A stretch of 11,030 nt of DNA, taken from NCBI GenBank assembly GCA_030833685.1, contig JAURGS010000064.1, positions 1 through 11,030 of the forward strand. The letters run 5' to 3'. Position 1 is the first letter of the stretch. Each line of letters begins with the position of its first letter. The translations under genes and the position numbers were made by a program. This DNA is from Rhodoferax sp. (GTDB lineage: Bacteria; Pseudomonadota; Gammaproteobacteria; Burkholderiales; Burkholderiaceae_C). The notes under the pieces were generated by a model. That model did no database searches, was not told where the DNA came from, and saw nothing but the letters and a program-made list of their open reading frames with translations. Positions 7,574-11,030 of this stretch are shown here, piece after piece.

Positions 7574-8122
7574 ATGCACCCGACCCTGCTGCTGATCGAC
7601 ATCCAAAACGACTACTTTGCCGGCGGGGCCATGGCCCTGCCCCACAGCACTGAGGCCGGCTCGCGCGCGCAAGCATTGCTGGCGCACTGGCGCACGCTGG
7701 GCGGGCCCGTCATTCACATGCAGCACATCGCCAAGCGAGCTGGCGCCACTTTTTTCCTGCCGGGCAGCGCAGGGGCCGAGATTCACGCCTGCGTAAAGCC
7801 CCTGGCCAGCGAGACGGTGATACAAAAAAACTTTCCCAACTGCTTTCGGGAAACAGACTTGCTGCAGCAACTCACCAGCCTTGGCAGCCGTGAATTGGTG
7901 ATTGCCGGCATGATGAGTCAGTTGTGCGTGGACACCACCACGCGCGCGGCGGCAGATTTGGGCTTTGCCTGTACGCTGGCGCATGACGCGTGCGCTGCGC
8001 GCGCACTGTCGTTTCAGGACACTGCGCTCAGCGCCGAACAAGTGCACGCCGCTTACATGGCGGCGCTGTCGAGTAGTTTTGCCAAAGTAGTTTCTGTAGA
8101 GTCCTTGGTCAGCGGCGCCTGA
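7574..8122 (+). CDS. Isochorismatase-like cysteine hydrolase
   Basis: The 182-residue protein of the isochorismatase-like hydrolase superfamily is of normal length. The opening TLLLIDIQNDYF (4-15) carries the catalytic Asp9. VIQKNFPNCF (82-91) carries Lys85, and AGMMSQLCVDTTTRAAADLGF (111-131) carries the nucleophile Cys118 next to the usual non-proline cis-peptide region. The Asp-Lys-Cys triad is therefore complete. Relatives hydrolyse amides such as nicotinamide, ureidoacrylate or N-carbamoyl compounds, or the ether of isochorismate. The nicotinamidase metal site (DxHxxxH near residues 50-60) is not evident, so PncA is unlikely, and the substrate is unknown. The ATG at 7574 directly precedes the family N-terminus. 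The gene ends 10 bp from the convergent queE stop, within a hairpin that spans both stop codons. Confidence 0.87.
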   Translation: MHPTLLLIDIQNDYFAGGAMALPHSTEAGSRAQALLAHWRTLGGPVIHMQHIAKRAGATFFLPGSAGAEIHACVKPLASETVIQKNFPNCFRETDLLQQLTSLGSRELVIAGMMSQLCVDTTTRAAADLGFACTLAHDACAARALSFQDTALSAEQVHAAYMAALSSSFAKVVSVESLVSGA

Positions 8123-8139
8123 GCAAAAGCGCTTAGGCG
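8116..8139. terminator. Hairpin spanning two convergent stop codons, possible bidirectional terminator
   Basis: CGCCTGAGC (8116-8124) and GCTTAGGCG (8131-8139) can form a 9-bp stem, with one G-U wobble on the plus-strand transcript, around a six-base loop. The stem contains the TGA of the hydrolase gene and the TAA... region of queE on the other strand. There is no U tract on either side, so it is not a textbook intrinsic terminator. Its position in a 10 bp gap between convergent genes is the main support. Confidence 0.45.
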
Positions 8140-8768
8140 ATGCCAACCACCTTGTGCATTTGCACACTCAATCGCCACTGCGGGTGGGCCAGGCAATAGT
8201 CGACAGCGCCCGTGGTGTTTTGCTTGAGCAGCAGCCCGTCCATGGGCTGTAAAAAGAAGTGCTCAAAAGCCATATGCGCAAAACGCTCGGGCATGGCCAA
8301 GAGCTGCGGATAAACCAGCTTGAGCTCCTGGCCTGAGGTCAGCACCAGGGGTGCATCGGCCTTGGGGCTCACACACACCCAGTCCAGGCCCTCGGGCGCG
8401 GCCTGCGTGCCATTGGTTTCCACGGCAATTTCAAAACCCTTGGCATGAAAAGCATCGACCAGGGCTTGGTCCAACTGCAGCAAAGGCTCACCGCCGGTGC
8501 ACACCACCATCGGTCGGCCCACGTGGGAGGCGGGCCAAAGCCCTGCGACATGCTCGGCCAGCGCTGCGGGCGTGGCGAACTTGCCACCACCAGAGCCGTC
8601 GGTGCCAACAAAGTCCGTGTCGCAAAAAGAGCAGACTGCAGCCGCTCGGTCCTGCTCGCGCCCGCTCCATAAATTGCAGCCCGCAAAACGGCAAAACACG
8701 GCAGCGCGACCAGCTTGAGCGCCCTCGCCCTGCAAGGTGTAGAAAGCTTCTTTGACGCTGTAAGTCAT
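8133..8768 (-). CDS. queE: 7-carboxy-7-deazaguanine synthase (radical SAM)
   Basis: The 211-residue QueE converts 6-carboxytetrahydropterin to 7-carboxy-7-deazaguanine, the ring contraction step towards preQ0, queuosine and related 7-deazaguanines. The N-terminus FYTLQGEGAQAGRAAVFCRFAGCNLW is diagnostic of QueE. The cluster-binding cysteines are C31, C46 and C49, in a CX14CX2C pattern instead of the usual radical SAM CX3CX2C. The same insertion, with the words NLWSGREQDR, is known from the Burkholderia multivorans enzyme. CTGGEPLLQ (90-98) is the SAM-amine-binding GGE motif, and VETNGT (116-121) and SPKAD (133-137) are further conserved core elements. The ATG at 8766-8768 lies 5 bp after the queD stop codon, so it is co-transcribed with queC and queD. 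There is no strong Shine-Dalgarno, and coupling to queD translation is likely. Confidence 0.95.
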   Translation of the reverse strand: MTYSVKEAFYTLQGEGAQAGRAAVFCRFAGCNLWSGREQDRAAAVCSFCDTDFVGTDGSGGGKFATPAALAEHVAGLWPASHVGRPMVVCTGGEPLLQLDQALVDAFHAKGFEIAVETNGTQAAPEGLDWVCVSPKADAPLVLTSGQELKLVYPQLLAMPERFAHMAFEHFFLQPMDGLLLKQNTTGAVDYCLAHPQWRLSVQMHKVVGIA

Positions 8769-8773
8769 GGGGT

Positions 8774-9868
8774 TTAAAGGGGCAGGGCAGGGCCTTGCCC
8801 GCCAGCCGAAACAATGGCACCGCAGCCACGCGTTTCATACAGGTCGACCCGGTCGAGCTGCGGCAGCTGCTTGCGCGCCTGCGTCAGCACCCACTGCGCC
8901 AAGGTCGCCGTGTCACAGTCAGCCAGGCCGTCTTGTTCATGCAGCGGGCGGTGGTCCAGCGCTTTGAAGATGGGGTTAAAAAGCGCTTTGACATCACCGA
9001 AGTCCACGGTCCACCCACGCACCTGGTCAAGCGGCGCACGCAAATGCAATCGAAGCGTGTAGGTGTGCCCGTGAATACGACGCAAAGGACTGCCTTCGGG
9101 CGCATTTTTTAGGCGAAGCGCACTGTCCAGCGTGAAGTCTTTCCAGATCCGGTAATGCTGTCCATCAAAATTGGCGCCACAAGACCCGGTCTCGTACACC
9201 GTGATCCATGACAGCTCAGGCAAGGCCGGCTGCAATTGCTGCCACAGCCAGCTCGAGAGCATTTCACTGGTTGGGTTGTCCATGCCGGGCAGGTCATTCA
9301 GGCACCGGTAATCGAGCATGTCATGCAGTGGTGCCCACAAGGCATCCAGGTGATCGTAATCAATGCTCAGGTCAGCGCCACCGACGTTCTTGTTTGCATG
9401 GACGATCACCTCAAAGCCATGCCCGTGCATACGCCCGCATTTGTGCCCAAGCGGCACATGCGGCAACTGATGCGCCGACTGAAACAGGTAGCGCCGCCAC
9501 ACATGGGCTTGCCCATCAAGATCCAAGTCCACGCCTTCGTGCGCCGTGCTTTGGATGCCCACCTGCTCAAGGCCTGGAACCTGCAGGCGCTGACGCAACC
9601 AGCGCGCCAGGTTTTCGTCCGTGGGTTGGTCCAATTGATCGTTCAGGTGTTGGTAATCCAGCTCAGCCACCGCAGCCTGCAGCTCGGTGCGCAGGCGATC
9701 AACCTCGCCGCCGGCAAATGGGGCCCAGCCTGGCGGCAGGGCGCAACGGATACGCGCCAGAAAGCTGTGCCCATGCAAGCGGCGCGAGCGGTGCCCCTGC
9801 GGCAAAACAGAGACTTGACGCGCCGCCTCAAACCCCGCCGACGCGGCGTACAGCAAGCCCGCGCTCAC
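8774..9868 (-). CDS. queD: Three-domain 6-carboxytetrahydropterin synthase (QueD), triplicated PTPS fold
   Basis: QueD makes 6-carboxy-5,6,7,8-tetrahydropterin from dihydroneopterin triphosphate, the first committed step to preQ0. Normal QueD is about 120-140 residues; this protein has 364, with three PTPS-type units in one frame. Unit 1 (about 1-122) has HGH at 32-34, but the first zinc His is Arg17, the catalytic Cys is Ser28 and the anchoring Glu is absent. Unit 2 (about 123-240) is closest to E. coli QueD: zinc ligands H133, H148 and H150, C144 in [10 protein letters not shown], and E226 in YETGSCG, but Tyr187 replaces the catalytic His of the LDHH motif. Unit 3 (about 241-358) has H266 and H268, Asp305-His306 in LDHRPL and E345 in YETRGCG, but Leu251 and Leu262 replace the first zinc His and the Cys. 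The start is GTG (9866-9868), sharing GTGA with the queC stop. Confidence 0.92.
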   Translation of the reverse strand: MSAGLLYAASAGFEAARQVSVLPQGHRSRRLHGHSFLARIRCALPPGWAPFAGGEVDRLRTELQAAVAELDYQHLNDQLDQPTDENLARWLRQRLQVPGLEQVGIQSTAHEGVDLDLDGQAHVWRRYLFQSAHQLPHVPLGHKCGRMHGHGFEVIVHANKNVGGADLSIDYDHLDALWAPLHDMLDYRCLNDLPGMDNPTSEMLSSWLWQQLQPALPELSWITVYETGSCGANFDGQHYRIWKDFTLDSALRLKNAPEGSPLRRIHGHTYTLRLHLRAPLDQVRGWTVDFGDVKALFNPIFKALDHRPLHEQDGLADCDTATLAQWVLTQARKQLPQLDRVDLYETRGCGAIVSAGGQGPALPL

Positions 9869-10587
9869 GGATGGCCCGCGTTAAAGCGCTGGTGCAAGGG
9901 GTCGGGCAGGCCGGCTTGTGCAAACCCTTTGGCGCGCAGCAGGCAGGCGTCGCAACGTCCACACGGGCGCCCATCGTCGCCAGGGTCATAGCAGCTGCAG
10001 GTCTGGCCATAGTCCACACCCAGGCGCATACCCTCCAACACGATTTGCGCCTTGGTCCACTCAATCAAGGGGGTGTGAATTTTCAATCGCTGGCCACCTT
10101 CGACACCAGCCTTGGTCGCCAGATTGGCCATGGCCTCATAGGCCCGGATGTATTCGGGTCGGCAGTCCGGGTAGCCCGAATAGTCCAGCGCATTGACGCC
10201 AATAAAAATGTCCGCAGCGCCCAGGGTCTCCGCCCAGGCCAGGGCAAAGCTCAGAAACACGGTGTTGCGCGCTGGCACGTAAGTGATTGGAATGCCGTGA
10301 GACATGTCTTGGGGCAGCCGGTCCTTGGGCACAGCAATATCCGCTGTGAGCGCCGAGCCACCAAATTCACGCAAGTCAATACTGGCCACCACATGCTTGC
10401 GCACACCCATCAGCTTGGCCAGCTCCTGCGCTGCCGCAAGCTCCTGAACATGGCGCTGCCCATAGCGAAAGCTCAGGGCATGCACATCAAAGCCCTGTTC
10501 CTGCGCGATGGCCAAAACAGTGGTCGAGTCCAGCCCGCCGCTGAACAAAACAACGGCTGGCGGCTTGGTCGATACAGCTGAGCTCAT
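9865..10587 (-). CDS. queC: 7-cyano-7-deazaguanine (preQ0) synthase
   Basis: The 240-residue QueC uses ATP and ammonia to turn 7-carboxy-7-deazaguanine into preQ0 in the cytoplasm. The PP-loop [11 protein letters not shown] (13-23) is an ATP pyrophosphatase motif. FRYGQRH (40-46), [17 protein letters not shown] (104-120) and [15 protein letters not shown] (132-146) are QueC-specific stretches. Four cysteines of the zinc site, C199, C209, C212 and C215, sit in [17 protein letters not shown], and an extra Cys197 lies nearby. Length is normal. The ATG at 10585-10587 is chosen because the family's PP-loop begins about 12 residues later, while the open frame up to 10773 encodes nothing family-like. 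It heads the queC-queD-queE unit; its TGA overlaps the queD GTG. The upstream gene on the same strand is 198 bp away, so a promoter of its own is likely. Confidence 0.95.
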   Translation of the reverse strand: MSSAVSTKPPAVVLFSGGLDSTTVLAIAQEQGFDVHALSFRYGQRHVQELAAAQELAKLMGVRKHVVASIDLREFGGSALTADIAVPKDRLPQDMSHGIPITYVPARNTVFLSFALAWAETLGAADIFIGVNALDYSGYPDCRPEYIRAYEAMANLATKAGVEGGQRLKIHTPLIEWTKAQIVLEGMRLGVDYGQTCSCYDPGDDGRPCGRCDACLLRAKGFAQAGLPDPLHQRFNAGHP

Positions 10588-10627
10588 GGTGGGCGGGCCT
10601 GTTGATGTCCTAGGGCGTGGGCTTGCA

Positions 10628-10633
10628 ATTTTA
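10628..10633 (-). promoter_or_regulatory. Possible -10 element for queC-queD-queE
   Basis: TAAAAT on the minus strand, one mismatch from the -10 consensus, lies about 40 bp before the queC start. No clear -35 hexamer is present at 16-18 bp; the position of the usual -35 to -10 spacer is occupied by a GC-rich hairpin (10637-10650). Confidence 0.3.
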
Positions 10634-10636
10634 GTG

Positions 10637-10650
10637 GCGCCCCCTGGCGC
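10637..10650. repeat. Short inverted repeat in the queC upstream region
   Basis: GCGCC (10637-10641) and GGCGC (10646-10650) form a perfect 5-bp stem with a 4-base loop. No U tract follows on the minus strand except the AT-rich TAAAATT a few bases on. It could be a weak terminator for the gene upstream, part of a queC leader, or chance in GC-rich DNA. Confidence 0.35.
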
Positions 10651-10674
10651 TTGGTGTTCCGTGCGGGGCGCCAT

Positions 10675-10688
10675 GCATCGCCCGATGC
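10675..10688. repeat. Short inverted repeat GCATCGCCCGATGC upstream of queC
   Basis: The arms GCATCG and CGATGC are perfect inverse copies about a 2-base centre. This may be an operator half-site pair or a small hairpin behind the Gfo/Idh/MocA gene. I do not recognise it as a known regulator's site, and I see no preQ1 riboswitch consensus around it. Confidence 0.4.
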
Positions 10689-10695
10689 GTCGCCT

Positions 10696-10734
10696 GATCA
10701 AACAAGTGAAAAGCGCGCGGTACGCGATCAAACA
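10696..10734. repeat. Two 9-bp direct repeats GATCAAACA, 30 bp apart, upstream of queC
   Basis: GATCAAACA occurs at 10696-10704 and again at 10726-10734 (TGTTTGATC on the transcribed strand). The 30-bp phasing is close to three helical turns, as expected for a protein binding twice on one face. A 9-base coincidence in about 200 bp is not very rare, so function is only suggested. Confidence 0.4.
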
Positions 10735-10785
10735 GTTCTGTGCACAACCACGGCCGCCCCAAGGCATGCGCACAGGGCGTCGGGC

Positions 10786-11030
10786 TCAAGCCTGCGGCGT
10801 CTCCCAATGGCCACTGCGGTGCGAGCGAAACAGCGCAGCAATCACTTGCATATTGGCCACTGCGTCGTCCAGGCCGTAGGCCAAGGGCTGCTGCCCACGC
10901 ACGGCGCGCGCAAACGCGTCCCCTTGCAGTGCGTACATGTCGCAGGGCTCGGTCGTGGTCTGTTCGCGCGCGCTGTCGTCCTTGTGCTGACCGTCATCCA
11001 CAAAGAAGTGCGCCGCGCCACCGAGCGGCG
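10786..11030 (-). CDS. Gfo/Idh/MocA family dehydrogenase (3' part, cut by window edge)
   Basis: Only the last 80 codons are present; the gene enters from the right edge without a start. The visible C-terminus contains DMYALQGDAFARAVRG followed by PLAYGLDDAVANMQVIAALFRSHRSGHWE, the closing helix and strand pattern of Gfo/Idh/MocA NAD(P)-dependent oxidoreductases. In these proteins the final conserved segment counts off the last helix and ends soon after. The NAD-binding Rossmann domain and catalytic residues lie outside, so the substrate (often a sugar or inositol) cannot be inferred. A GTG at 10999-11001 could be misread as a start, but family-like sequence continues upstream of it (PLGGAAHFFV). 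It reads in the same direction as queC, 198 bp upstream, and shows no link to deazaguanine synthesis. Confidence 0.8.
   Translation of the reverse strand, partial: PLGGAAHFFVDDGQHKDDSAREQTTTEPCDMYALQGDAFARAVRGQQPLAYGLDDAVANMQVIAALFRSHRSGHWETPQA

Noticed and set aside
7574..8122. Nicotinamidase (PncA) assignment for the cysteine hydrolase
   Set aside because: The metal-binding Asp/His motif expected around residues 50-60 is not present, so only the superfamily is called.
9208..10581. Open frame of 457 codons on the plus strand, antisense to queC and queD
   Set aside because: It runs opposite to two well-identified genes, has no recognisable domain, and is low-complexity Ala/Gly/Arg/Pro/His-rich, as expected from the GC-rich complement of real coding DNA.
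10588..10773. Extension of queC upstream to 10773
   Set aside because: The extra 62 residues (Arg/Pro-rich) do not match QueC, whose PP-loop normally lies close to the N-terminus, and they contain the candidate control repeats.
10588..10785. preQ1 riboswitch in front of queC
   Set aside because: I looked on the minus strand for the preQ1-I pattern (short C-rich-loop hairpin followed by an A-rich tail joined to the ribosome site) and did not find it; the hairpins present are too short and lack the tail.

Overview
The window looks like an ordinary stretch of chromosome from a high-GC betaproteobacterium. I infer Burkholderiales, probably Comamonadaceae. The basis is the GC-rich third positions throughout, the CX14CX2C form of QueE known from Burkholderia, and the housekeeping and accessory gene mix. 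Coding density is high: the longest gene-free stretch is about 200 bases (10588-10785). I saw no rRNA, tRNA, CRISPR array, insertion sequence, attachment site or phage gene.

Left part (1-4272). The 5' end of a MacB/LolD-type ABC-transporter ATPase runs off the left edge on the minus strand. Divergent from it, on the plus strand, lie a cytochrome-type FAD D-lactate dehydrogenase and a TauE/SafE membrane protein 51 bp downstream. A class I/II PLP aminotransferase on the minus strand converges on the TauE gene, and the two coding regions overlap by 33 bp. Divergent from the aminotransferase is a small four-helix membrane protein of the DUF486/DMT type.

Middle (4389-8122). A gspA/exeA-like AAA ATPase with a C-terminal peptidoglycan-binding domain is followed 3 bp later by gspB. 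This pair helps type II secretin assembly in other bacteria, but no other type II secretion gene is in view. A class I SAM methyltransferase converges on gspB. An isochorismatase-like cysteine hydrolase is divergent from the methyltransferase.

Right part (8133-11030). A minus-strand queC-queD-queE cluster for 7-deazaguanine (preQ0) synthesis is tightly packed: queC and queD share a GTGA overlap, and queE starts 5 bp after queD. Its logic is clear: QueD makes 6-carboxytetrahydropterin, QueE contracts it to 7-carboxy-7-deazaguanine, and QueC makes preQ0. Upstream is the 3' end of a Gfo/Idh/MocA dehydrogenase gene, cut by the right edge.

The most notable item is the queD gene. It encodes 364 residues instead of about 120-140, with three consecutive PTPS/QueD domains in one frame, each with its own HGH motif. 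The conserved catalytic residues are divided among them. Only the middle domain keeps the full zinc triad and the catalytic cysteine, only the last keeps the Asp-His pair, and the first has lost nearly everything except HGH. This looks like a covalently linked QueD trimer with a single composite active site.
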